NCBI RefSeq assembly: GCF_900549175.1
Contig: NZ_URNN01000001.1
Coordinates: 1-64,000, forward strand
From: an uncultured Prevotella sp.
GTDB taxonomy: Bacteria > Bacteroidota > Bacteroidia > Bacteroidales > Bacteroidaceae
Reading direction: 5' to 3'
DNA: 64,000 nt
In this document: positions 1 through 10,500 of the stretch, one piece after another
Numbering within the stretch: the first letter of the stretch is position 1
Layout: each line of letters starts with the position of its first letter
Notes under the pieces: model-generated
The model's input: only the letters and a program-made list of their open reading frames with translations
Told to the model about the DNA's origin: nothing
The model's database searches: none
Translations under genes and position numbers: made by a program

Positions 1-433
1 GTGGCTACATATTGATGTTGTGCTGTTGCTTTTTACTGAAAGCTGCTACTAACGATTCATAAATCTACCCTTAATCGTGTATTGAATGATAGTTGCGGAT
101 TTTAGGTATATTTATAAGGTAAATATTATAGCAATGTCCCAATATGGTATTCCTATCATTATACTTTCAAAAATTTCATTACAATACAGACTTCCTACTT
201 ATGTAAATAAGGATATATAAGATAATGTTTTATAGTATTGCTATGAACTTGAATAAATGCATAATTCAATTAAATGGCATTTTCATACGACTACAAACAA
301 CGGTTGACTTTTGATAAGAAAGTTATGAAAATGAAAGATTAAAATCAACCTTGAACATAATAACAGAAAATTAAATACAGTTGGTTGATTGTAAAAACAA
401 TTCTTTTATTTTAAAAGCTATTAGTCTACTGCT
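1..433. other. AT-rich non-coding stretch
   Basis: No open frame with coding character, no RNA gene and no clear promoter was found here. The base composition is AT-rich like the gene to its right, so it probably belongs to the same acquired block. Confidence 0.5.
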
Positions 434-477
434 AAAAAAGAAACCCATCTTTGATTAACTAAGCATCAATGATGGGT
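434..477 (-). terminator. Intrinsic terminator after the PRTase-TIR gene
   Basis: Read on the minus strand, ACCCATC pairs with GATGGGT and an inner TTGAT pairs with ATCAA. The hairpin is followed by a T-rich run (TTTCTTTTTT). It lies just downstream of the leftward PRTase-TIR gene and should end its transcript. Confidence 0.8.
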
Positions 478-490
478 AACTTACTATATC

Positions 491-3400
491 TCAGCTAAAT
501 AATTCTATTATCTTTTTAACAATTTGTGTAAATGCATTTTCTATAGATTTTCCTGTTACATTTCTATAATCCTTCAACGGAACAATTTTTTCTTCTGTTT
601 GTCCAGTTACCTCGTTCTTTACTTGTCCATATGGAAGATGTTGATATCTACTCAGTGTAATGACATATTTCTGTTTTGAATTGTCTGGTATATTCAATAA
701 ATCAGGAATTTGACTTACAATTACACACAGAATATTTTGCCGAGGACCATTCGCCATAACAGCTTGGACTTCTTGCTCAATTATATAGGAAGATGTGAAA
801 AAATTCGCTGACAGCATATATATAATCAAATCACTGTCATTCAAATTTTTCTGAATCTGCTGTTCCCAAAGACCAATCGTAATATCTTCACAACTCCAAG
901 TATCAATAATATTAGTAAGTCCTAATAATGATAAATGTTTTTTTAACTCATTTTTATATTCAACGTCTTTTCTTGAATATGAAATAAAAATTTTTTTAGG
1001 GGTTGATTCCATAATTATTTGAAATTGAATAATATTATTATCATGTGCAACAAGATTCCACTTAAAAGTATTGTGCAATATGTATTTTTTTAGAATTGAA
1101 GAAACGTATTTCTCATTTTGTCTAGTATCAGGAACAAAGACATTAATACAATCTTCATCCTCATTTTTAGGAAGTTCTTGATACAAATCTTCTTTTACTA
1201 TATCATAAGCTTGAGTCTGTGTATTAAAATATGCTCTATAGCCATTAGGAGAAAAGAAAGGACATAATGTAATTTTAATATGTTCTTTTAGTTCTAAACA
1301 ACGAGCCAGGATTCTACAACCTAACTTCATTAATCGTTCATCATGCCATTGTCCTTTTGCTCCAAGAACATACCCACGTCCGCCTATTTTCACATCGTAT
1401 ACTTTAAGGAGAACTATACTTTTTTCATTCTTTTGATCTGCATATTCATCCAACTCAAAGTTAGTTAATTCCGCTTTGATAATTTGTCCAATTTTTTCTC
1501 TACGTACTCTGTCGTTAGACCCTATATTAAGATACAAAAATGATAGATACCGAACTGTCTTTCTAACTTTTCCCCATTGAGGCACTAAAGCAGAAAAATC
1601 TTTTAATGCATCTTCTGCATCTATTTTTAGTTGTTTGAGTAGTTTATTACACTTATCCACAGTATCATGGAGCTGTTCTGTTGTTAGACCATTATATGAT
1701 TGGTTTATGAAATTTGTTATAAAATCAAAATTTAATGTTTGAGAATATTGATGAGAAACTATATACTCCCAGTTATAGCGTATTGTCTCTATATTCTTTT
1801 CTACATAGTTCTCCCAATATTTTAAGCCATTTAATATTTTTCTTTTTTTTGAATTATTTTTTTTAATAAGATTCTGAATTTTCAAATGCCCGATAGAACA
1901 TTTACTTTGAAGCTGTTCTATATTTTTATCTAAATTATCTATTAGAGCTTCTTGTTGAATGAAATATTCTTGTAGAATGTTTTCACGTCGGATTAGTTCA
2001 AATAATATTAGATGAATGCAACTAATTAATAGTTGTATATCAATTAATAGAACTCCCATCCTTGAATTTAATTCCTGTAATTCTTTGTCTTGAGATTTCA
2101 GTAATTCTATATCTTTACACCAATAATCATTCCATCTACGAGCTGCAAATGAATTAAGATTTGAGAGCTGTTTCCCAATTCTTTCAACTAGTTTGACTCC
2201 TTCATGCAAACTGAATTTCAAGAACTTATCTTTTCCACTATTAATAGCTGTCCAAAGAATATTTTTATTCTTATCTCGCAAAGACGCCAAATTCTCAATC
2301 GTAAAATTATCATATCTTATAAATCCATTTATTTGAGTTATATAAGATTCTATCTTATCAATAAAGAATTGTAATTCTGCTCCAATAGAAGATGTATTAT
2401 CATGCAAACTTAAACATGATGTCAATAGCACTAGTCCAGATGCATCTAATAAATCTGAATCTTTACATAATTTCATAACCTCAGCAAGGTCAAGAGCATC
2501 ATTAACATGTTGCTGATCTAAATCGAGTTCCACATCATTTGGAGTAAATTCATTTCTTACATATCTATTAAACATTTTCTCAAAGAAAAGTTTATAGCCT
2601 TTTTTGTTTTCTTCGACAGCAATTAATCCAGAATCTTGTAAACGTTTTGTTGTCCAATATGCCTTTGTCTCAGAACTTAAAATAGGGTTATAGTTTACTT
2701 CTTCATATGGTCTTATTTCTGTGATAACAGACACCTGTCCATATAAATATGATCGAATTCCGATTAATGTTTGGTACTTATTTTCTGGTGTTGATTGTTC
2801 ATATTCACTAAGGAAGCCTGATTTCAGACCTATTTTTAAGAAAATAACTAATAATTTTTCGAACCAAAATTTCGGCACTATACCATTTGCGCCTGCTATT
2901 GATTCAAAAAATTTTGCCAATAATTTATCATTAGCATCCCCCCAAATGACTTCTTCACCATGGCGAAAGCCTCGATATATATATTTGTTATTTAAACTTG
3001 TAATAGGAACTATAATACCTTTATCAATTGCATTATCCAAAAAGGTAGATAGAATAAGATTTCTATCTGTTGCATTATTAACATTCTTAGATATATCATC
3101 TTTCAAACTATCCAGTGATATACCATCATTTAATCGACCAACAAGTTTCTTATAATTGGGATCATTAAAAACACTTTTACCCATCTCTTTTACAATACGT
3201 CGAGCAGGTAATTCTTTTGTATAATATAATTGTAGGAATCTATCAGTTAATCTTGCTTTTATTTCAAGAGGATTTACAGGTTGAAAGATATTTGATAATT
3301 CAGAACTATGGCATAAGACATTATCATGATTTAGTACATCTAAATCTATGTTTATTTTTTGATTAAACGAGAATTTATTTACTACATCAACTATTGAAGG

Positions 3401-4423
3401 GGGAAAAAGCAAATATAGACTTCTCTGATTTACAATACGAGATATTTTTTTATTTAATAGTTGTTCGGCATATTCTGCCCACCATTTCACCAATCTTGAA
3501 GCAAAGTAGTACTGTATGAATAATAATTGAGAATTTGGTGTCGTTAATTCATTCTCTACTGAAGCATATGGTATGGTTTCACATGCACAAATTGATTTTA
3601 TTAAAGGTTTTAATATACTTAAATTGATGGGGTTGAATATTACATAAGGAACAACTTTGCACAAATATCTAGATTGCTCAATATTAATATTATCAAAAAG
3701 TTCTTTTGTAAATATCCTAAGTTTGACAAATAAGACCCTGCTAATGTCAAATCCAAGACTATTGTTAAATTGATTAAGTAATTCACGCTTAAAATTAAAA
3801 CTAGCACATTCAACATTATATTTTTTCTGTAACAATGTTGCTGTATCCACAACTTTCCATTTGCTGTCTTCTATTATTTTGGAATAATGTCGTTGAGAAA
3901 GTTTTCCAATTTCATATATAGGAAAATCAATATTATATGGGCGTGGAATAATAGACAAAGCTTCAACTATTTGTCGGCAAAATCTGATACTTGAAGCATG
4001 TTCTACACACATATATGGCTGTTCGAGATAAAACTTGTTTGTATCTTGTAACATGTCATTCACAAACCAGTAATTATCTATACAAAAGGCATGTACAGAA
4101 ATGTTTGCTACATTTATTTGTTTTAATCTACATATTATATTGTATATTGTTGTCCCAGAAATAATTGTATCATCAATAATTGCCACTTTTTTCCCAAAAA
4201 GCCAGTCTGTATTATATTCAAGTATTCTATCAGACACAACTATTCCATTAAAACGGATAAAACCAAGTTCTTCTAACACAGTTAAGAAACATGCAGCTTT
4301 TCTAGCTAACAATATATATACATCGTACTCTTTTTGAGATATCTTTGTACAATACTCAATAATATATTTTCTGACAGGTTGATCAAACTGTTCAAGAAAA
4401 TTTTTTTGACTATATGTAAGCAT
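491..4423 (-). CDS. PRTase-like/TIR fusion protein, probable defence effector
   Basis: The 1310-residue protein joins a phosphoribosyltransferase-like N-terminus to a C-terminal TIR domain. The PRTase signature AIIDDTIISGTT (about residues 81-92) has the paired acidic residues and G-T-T loop that bind PRPP in that family. The TIR domain starts near 1142 with KIFISYSRKD, and a glutamate in SYIIEQE (about 1216) sits where TIR NADases keep their catalytic residue. The roughly 1000 residues between are mostly helical, with a coiled-coil-like part near 770-880, and match nothing I can name. Many bacterial TIR domains deplete NAD or make signal nucleotides during phage infection; that role here is inferred. 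The gene is much more AT-rich than its GC-rich neighbour, has its own terminator and no recognisable promoter, and looks acquired. Confidence 0.8.
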   Translation of the reverse strand: MLTYSQKNFLEQFDQPVRKYIIEYCTKISQKEYDVYILLARKAACFLTVLEELGFIRFNGIVVSDRILEYNTDWLFGKKVAIIDDTIISGTTIYNIICRLKQINVANISVHAFCIDNYWFVNDMLQDTNKFYLEQPYMCVEHASSIRFCRQIVEALSIIPRPYNIDFPIYEIGKLSQRHYSKIIEDSKWKVVDTATLLQKKYNVECASFNFKRELLNQFNNSLGFDISRVLFVKLRIFTKELFDNINIEQSRYLCKVVPYVIFNPINLSILKPLIKSICACETIPYASVENELTTPNSQLLFIQYYFASRLVKWWAEYAEQLLNKKISRIVNQRSLYLLFPPSIVDVVNKFSFNQKINIDLDVLNHDNVLCHSSELSNIFQPVNPLEIKARLTDRFLQLYYTKELPARRIVKEMGKSVFNDPNYKKLVGRLNDGISLDSLKDDISKNVNNATDRNLILSTFLDNAIDKGIIVPITSLNNKYIYRGFRHGEEVIWGDANDKLLAKFFESIAGANGIVPKFWFEKLLVIFLKIGLKSGFLSEYEQSTPENKYQTLIGIRSYLYGQVSVITEIRPYEEVNYNPILSSETKAYWTTKRLQDSGLIAVEENKKGYKLFFEKMFNRYVRNEFTPNDVELDLDQQHVNDALDLAEVMKLCKDSDLLDASGLVLLTSCLSLHDNTSSIGAELQFFIDKIESYITQINGFIRYDNFTIENLASLRDKNKNILWTAINSGKDKFLKFSLHEGVKLVERIGKQLSNLNSFAARRWNDYWCKDIELLKSQDKELQELNSRMGVLLIDIQLLISCIHLILFELIRRENILQEYFIQQEALIDNLDKNIEQLQSKCSIGHLKIQNLIKKNNSKKRKILNGLKYWENYVEKNIETIRYNWEYIVSHQYSQTLNFDFITNFINQSYNGLTTEQLHDTVDKCNKLLKQLKIDAEDALKDFSALVPQWGKVRKTVRYLSFLYLNIGSNDRVRREKIGQIIKAELTNFELDEYADQKNEKSIVLLKVYDVKIGGRGYVLGAKGQWHDERLMKLGCRILARCLELKEHIKITLCPFFSPNGYRAYFNTQTQAYDIVKEDLYQELPKNEDEDCINVFVPDTRQNEKYVSSILKKYILHNTFKWNLVAHDNNIIQFQIIMESTPKKIFISYSRKDVEYKNELKKHLSLLGLTNIIDTWSCEDITIGLWEQQIQKNLNDSDLIIYMLSANFFTSSYIIEQEVQAVMANGPRQNILCVIVSQIPDLLNIPDNSKQKYVITLSRYQHLPYGQVKNEVTGQTEEKIVPLKDYRNVTGKSIENAFTQIVKKIIELFS

Positions 4424-4512
4424 ATAATTAGATGAACTTTTAATGTTGTTTTATAATAACGAATATTATCTGTTTTTATTGTGTATTATATTGTTAAATA
4501 GAAAACATGATG

Positions 4513-7500
4513 CTATTTAATCTTAATAATAGCTACTTTTATCTCGGATATAGTAATATGAATGTAGATTTGCAGAGGCCGTCGGTATTTGCATCTGCAT
4601 ACCCTATGCGACGCGGGGGCAGAACCGTAGGAGGCGAAATCGACTATCTTTGACACAATGCGCTGCGAGCCTGCATAGATATGCTTGGTATAGCAGCCGC
4701 TCTGATTAGCCATGAGATACGGGCTGACATAGAGCGAGAACTTCGCCGTGTTGGTGGAGCCGCCGGAGAACACTCCGTTGACATACACCTGGTCGCTCTC
4801 GCCGGAAGTCTTGACCGTGCGCTCGCCGTCGGCATCATACCAGTAGTTCGACACGAAGCCGTTGTCGTCCACGGCAAGCAGACGGTTCTCCTCGTCCCAG
4901 ATGAGCTTGCGCTCGCCAACGCCGGTCTCGTTATGTCCATCGTTCATCAAGCGTCCGGTATTCACATATACAAGATTTCCGTTCTTGTCGTATGTGTAAA
5001 CGTGGTTGTTCTCCACATTGTTCTCTCCCGGAGTCTCCTCGGTACGGTAATTCACATCCTTGACACTTGCAAGCTGGAACTTCTTTCCGTCTTCCGTGCC
5101 GTAGGTATAGGTGAGGTCATATCCGACATTGAGCATGCCGTTGAACTGCACGTTGTCCTGGGTCAGATGCTGGCTCTTGGAAGTGATGCGGTGCATGTTG
5201 TCATAGCCCATGGCGAGGGTGTAGGATGCGGACTTGCTGTCTGCTCCGGTGTATGTACCCGTAGCGGAAGCGAGGCGGTACAGCCCGTCGTAGGTATAGG
5301 CGTGCGACATCTTGCCGCCGGCGTTGCCGCTGGCAGGGAGCGAGGCGTTGTTCGCCACCGAAAGGACATTGCTTACAGCGTCGAAGGTGTAGTCGTTGTC
5401 CATGATGGCCGTGCTGCCGCTGTTCACCGCGAGGTTGCTCAGGCGACGGCGGTTGTCGTAGGTGTAGAACGTCTCCGCGCCGTTGCAATACTTCAGGTAG
5501 CTGCGCTGCTCGAACTTGTCGTAGCCCAGCTTAGTGATGTAGTCGTATCCGTATGACTTCTCGCCGCGGACTTTCTCAAGCAGGCCGCCGAGGTTGTAGG
5601 AGTAAGTAACCTTCTCCTCGTCGGGATAGATCATCTCAAGGAGGCGGTTGTGGCTGTCGTAAGTCCACTGGGTGACGTAGGTGGCAATCGCCTGGTTGGG
5701 CACGATAAGCGTGCGGCGTGTCTTCGTCACCTCACCCATCTTGCCGTAGAAGTATTCGATGGCACCCGTTCCGTCCTCGCGCATCATCAGTCGTCCGATG
5801 CGGTTGTGGGAGGCGTTGCGTCCGCCGTAGTAGTACTTCACGTTGTTTTCCGGATGGTCGGGATAGCTGATACCCGTCAGACGGTGGTAGTCGTAGGTAT
5901 AGGCAATCATCTTGCCTTCCTCCGCCATGTTCGCCGTCTGCTTGGTGAGCACGTTGCCGAGCGGATCGTAAGTGAACGATGTCTTTCCGCTTGCCGGGTG
6001 GTTGACCTCCGTGCGGCGGTCGCCCATGTCGTAAACGGATGTCGTCACGTTGCCCTCGGTGTCCGTCACCCTCACGAGACGCTGGATGCCGTCATATTCA
6101 AAGGTGGTGGTAATCTCGCCGTCCGGGCCGCTGTGCTGGATGGACTTGAGCGTCTTTCCGCTGCCGCTGGTGACAGTGGACTGGCTGTTGCCGAGAGCGT
6201 CCGTCACCTTTGTCACGAGAGCGTTGGAACCGCTGTCAAGGGTGTATTCAGTAGTCGTCTCCGACTCGTCAGGCAGTTTCACGCTCAACGCGCGGTCGAG
6301 CACGTCATATACCGTTACCGTCGGGGTAACATTGTCAAACGTGGTGCTGAACGATGTCTTGCTGCCCATACCCTCTGTAGTGGGATAGTAAGTCTTAGCC
6401 ACACGTCCGAAAGCGTCATAGACATTGCGTCCGCTGACAATCATCACGTTCTGGTCGGATGCGCCGGAACCCTTTGCCGCCGTAGTCACGACACCGTCCT
6501 TCTTCACCTGGACAGGCCGTCCGAAACCGTCAACGAATGTCACGGTCTCAAGGTCGTCGTTCGGGTGCTGGATGTCGTAATGCTTGGTCACTGCGTATGC
6601 CGGGGCTGTTATACCCGTCTCGCTGAAACCTGCCTTCTGCTGGTATTCAAACGCGATGATGTAAGGAACACCGGTCGCCAGCTCGTTAGGACCGCGAACC
6701 TTAGTCACACGACCGATATTGTCAAGCTCCGTCTCGTAGTAGAAGTTGTTGAGGTCGCGGCGTTCCAGTGCCATACCATAGCGGTAGTCGAAGTTGCCCG
6801 CCTCGCTGCGGTAGCCCCATGCGTCGTCGATACGCTCGACATACATGTTCATCTCAGGCTCGTAGCGGTACTTGTACCACATGCGCTGTCCCGTGCCGTT
6901 TGCCGGAAGCGTCTTCTGTGTGATGTTGCCGTAGCGGTCATACTTATAGTCGGTGACTGCCGTTCCGCTGCCGAACTGCTGCGACACCTGCGTCAGATGG
7001 TTCGGGTACTTCGTGTCGTAAGTTGCCGACACGTTGTGATACATCGAGCCGTCACCGCCGACAACGGTCACGTTCGTGGGAAGTCCGAAGATATGCCTGT
7101 CAGCATTTGAGGTGTACTGGATGTTCGTCGCATAGTCATAGCTGCCCGAGCCATTGCTGCCGAGGCTGCCCTTGTCGCTGTAGCGGTAGGACTTCAGCTC
7201 TCCGTGGTGGCCGTTGAGGTAATACTCGTTCCATGCCTCGGAGATAACCATGCCCTGCGATGTGCCCTCGTACTGCTTGTTGGCGGTATAGCGGAGGGGA
7301 ACGAAAGCGGATGCACGGTCGCTGTAGATCACATCCTGCTTGGTGAAGGAGTAGCTGTCCGCATTGGCGGTCATGCTGTATGCGTCATACTCGTTGACGG
7401 TCTCGGTGAACTTGTTGCCCGATGCGTCGGAGACGTATGAGGCCACGAGGTTGCCGGACTTGTAGTAGTTGTCAACGGCAAACTCCTGAACCGACTGGCG

Positions 7501-10500
7501 GTATATGCCGTCTCCGTTCTCGGTGTCGAGGCTCTTGGTGATGACCTTTCCGAAGCCGAGGAAGTCGCGCTCGTGGCGGTCACGGAAGCCGTCGGCGTAT
7601 TCAAATGCCGTTTTCATCAGCGGGCCGTCGTCATGGATGCCGTCATCGACGGTCAGTGCCGACATCACCCACTTGCCTCCGGGATGCCCGTAGGTCGGGG
7701 TCGAGTGCGCGTAATCCAGCTCGAAGCGTCCGCCGATGGAGTTGGTGACGGACTTCAGCATGTTGGTGCGGCCGATGGCCGAACGCTTTACGGTAAGCTC
7801 GCTCTCGCTGTCAGAGGTCACTATGTCAAGATAGCCATCGCCGTCCACATCCTGCAAGGAATAATTTGTACGGTTGATACTGTGGCTCAACGAAACACCG
7901 GGATTTGTAGATATTTTCAGAATCGGACCAACGGGTGAAAGAGGAACAGGAATAGACACTGTAAATGCGACATTTCCACCTTCGGATGTAGAAGCAGACT
8001 TGCTTAATGCGTTCGCACCTTGCCATACAAACGGAGTGTCGAATCCTACGCCGGTATTCAAAGCGACCATGATGCCATTGCCGGATTTCCAAACCTTGTC
8101 GGGTAATCCGTCTGAATTGACATCAGTAAGATTGTATTGTTCCTCATTCGCGGAAGTTACTATATTATATCCTCCGGCAAAGCTACTTGAACCTTGGTTA
8201 TATCCGCCACCGACATTTGCCGTATATGACTGGCTCTTGCCACCCTGTATGCGGTCAATATCCCAGTCGATAGGCTCTGTGAAGGAATAGCCCAAATTTA
8301 GCCTAACCTTATTCCCTGATATGATTTTATCAGCAAGGCCATCGCCGTTCACATCAATAAAATTCTCAATATTCCAGTCTTCGTTCGATGGTGGGATGCT
8401 GAGAGAAGCGGAAATCGACCCCTTCGCCTTATTGCTTGACTCCTGATTGGCGGAGGTGTTCTTTCCGTTGGCAATCTGTTTGATTGTCGCTACTGCAGAA
8501 AGAATCGGGTCGCTACCGAGCGCAAAGCCTTGTGCCTTACTACCGCTGCTTACAGTTCCCATACCTTCCAGCACCTCTCCGCTGATACCACCGAGAGTAT
8601 TGGTATATTGGATTTTTCCACCGGCGACAATATCAGGATAGCCATCACCGTTCAGGTCTATCATCATGGATTTGGTCTTACTGTCACCATTGGCGTCATT
8701 GTATGTGAATATGGCACCACCCTGAACAACATTATTGTGGCTTACCATTTCCTGCGAAATTGCCGCAGCACCGGTGCCTTGCAGATGCTCACCCGTCAAT
8801 CCTGCCACGTTTCCGATATTCTCAAACGGATTGGTAAGCACGACATCCTGTTCCGTCAAGCGTGCTGCGCCCATGTGGGTCGCAGTAACATATATTTCCT
8901 CGCGCTGCCCACTCCAACGGTCAATCTTATTCAAGTCTGTGCTTAATGGCGTGAACGCCATTGTCAATGGGTCAGGCTGCGCATTTTCATCTTGAGGCAA
9001 AACGAGCAAAGACTCATTGATTGGCTGTGAATAACGGTTTTCTGATGCGTTATAAACAAAACCGCCCCAGCCACGGTATAACGGTCCAAATCCAGTCTGA
9101 TTATTAACCGCATAAAGGTTCGCACCGGCAGACTGGTATGTCAGAGCCGTTGGAGAACTTACCTGAACCGATACATTGGAAATGGAATTGCCCACATAGC
9201 TGTCGGCCGAGAATAATTCAAACCATATCTTATCCGTACCAATGTCAGATTTCAAAATGGCAATGGAATCATTCGCCACAGCACCGGTAGTCACAGCAAA
9301 CTTCTTCTTTCCGAGCAGTCTGTCCACAGTCTTTACCGTGAGTGTCAGCTCTCCGTTATAGAGCATATTTGAGAATGTGACAACCGGCTTAACATATATG
9401 ACGGTATCAGCCGTGCTTGAAACAAACGACGGAGCGTCTTTCAGATGATTTGCATATATGGTATAGTCCGGGGAAACCTGTCTGTTCTGCCGAGTCCCCA
9501 AAGAATCCGTAAAAGACAGTATCGGAGACCATTTTACAGCATCCCATCGTACATTGGATTGGGCACTTACCATAAAACGGAAGTTGGTAAGCCCATCGCT
9601 GTTGTCGAGTGTGACAGGAAGTTCGCCGTCGTGAATTTCATCCCATGCGAATGTCCTCGTAAACACTGTTTTCTCCAAATAAGCAGGATTATCGTTGCCA
9701 TTGCCATCTTTCTTGTCGTTGAATCCGATAATACTTAATGTGATGTCATCCGTTGTCTGGGGCTTGTTGAAAGTTCCGGTAATTTCTACCGTCTCGTTTC
9801 CACCGTCTATACTTAATGATGTGGGAGCAAAGTACAATGCGCCTTCCTCCGGCTTATATACAGTTGTGGAATAGCCATTCGGCATAAATTCTTCCGTACC
9901 TGAATATGTAATGACCGGATGCCATGCCACCTCGTCAAATGCGCCGTTACTCATTTCCTCGTTACCGGATTGAACACGGAAATAGATGCGGTCGCCCTTG
10001 TTTACAGGTACAGACTGTGCCGTAGCATTATGCGCAGTGGCATCACCTTTGGAAATTGATTGGCTCCACAGTTCGGACCCACCTTTCTGAATGGCTACCC
10101 GTACACCATCAGCCTTGTCATACGCTTCTGTATCATAATCACCGGACGGAGCAATCAGAGAAACCGTACCGGATATGCTTACAATACCGTTTCTTGGTGC
10201 AACCCATACACGGACGGCATCTTCCATCGGAGACAATCGGATAATCTCAGCTTGTTCTTCCGGATCAACCGCCCCGACAGAAACATCAATCTTGGTGGGG
10301 TCGTATATAATAGGACTCGGCGTATCGGCACTGCTGAGGGTGAATGTCGGAACAGCATTGCCCTGTGCGTCAAATTCTATATGATTGAAATATACTTTGC
10401 CATTTGATACCAGGTCTATCAGACCGTCACCGTTTATATCAGAAAAATAAACAGTCGTTTTTGTCGTGGTTTTAGACGCATCTGTACCAATGGTGGCTAC

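Noticed and set aside
4615..4619. Phase-variable tract in the RHS gene
   Set aside because: Five C is too short for efficient slipped-strand switching, and both frames end soon after; decay or junction is more likely.
4681..5556. A 291-codon open frame opposite the RHS repeats
   Set aside because: Same antisense effect; the RHS reading frame with its clear repeats is the real gene.
5650..7110. A 486-codon open frame opposite the RHS gene
   Set aside because: It is the antisense shadow of a GC-rich coding gene; it has no domain, no promoter and unnatural valine and histidine runs.
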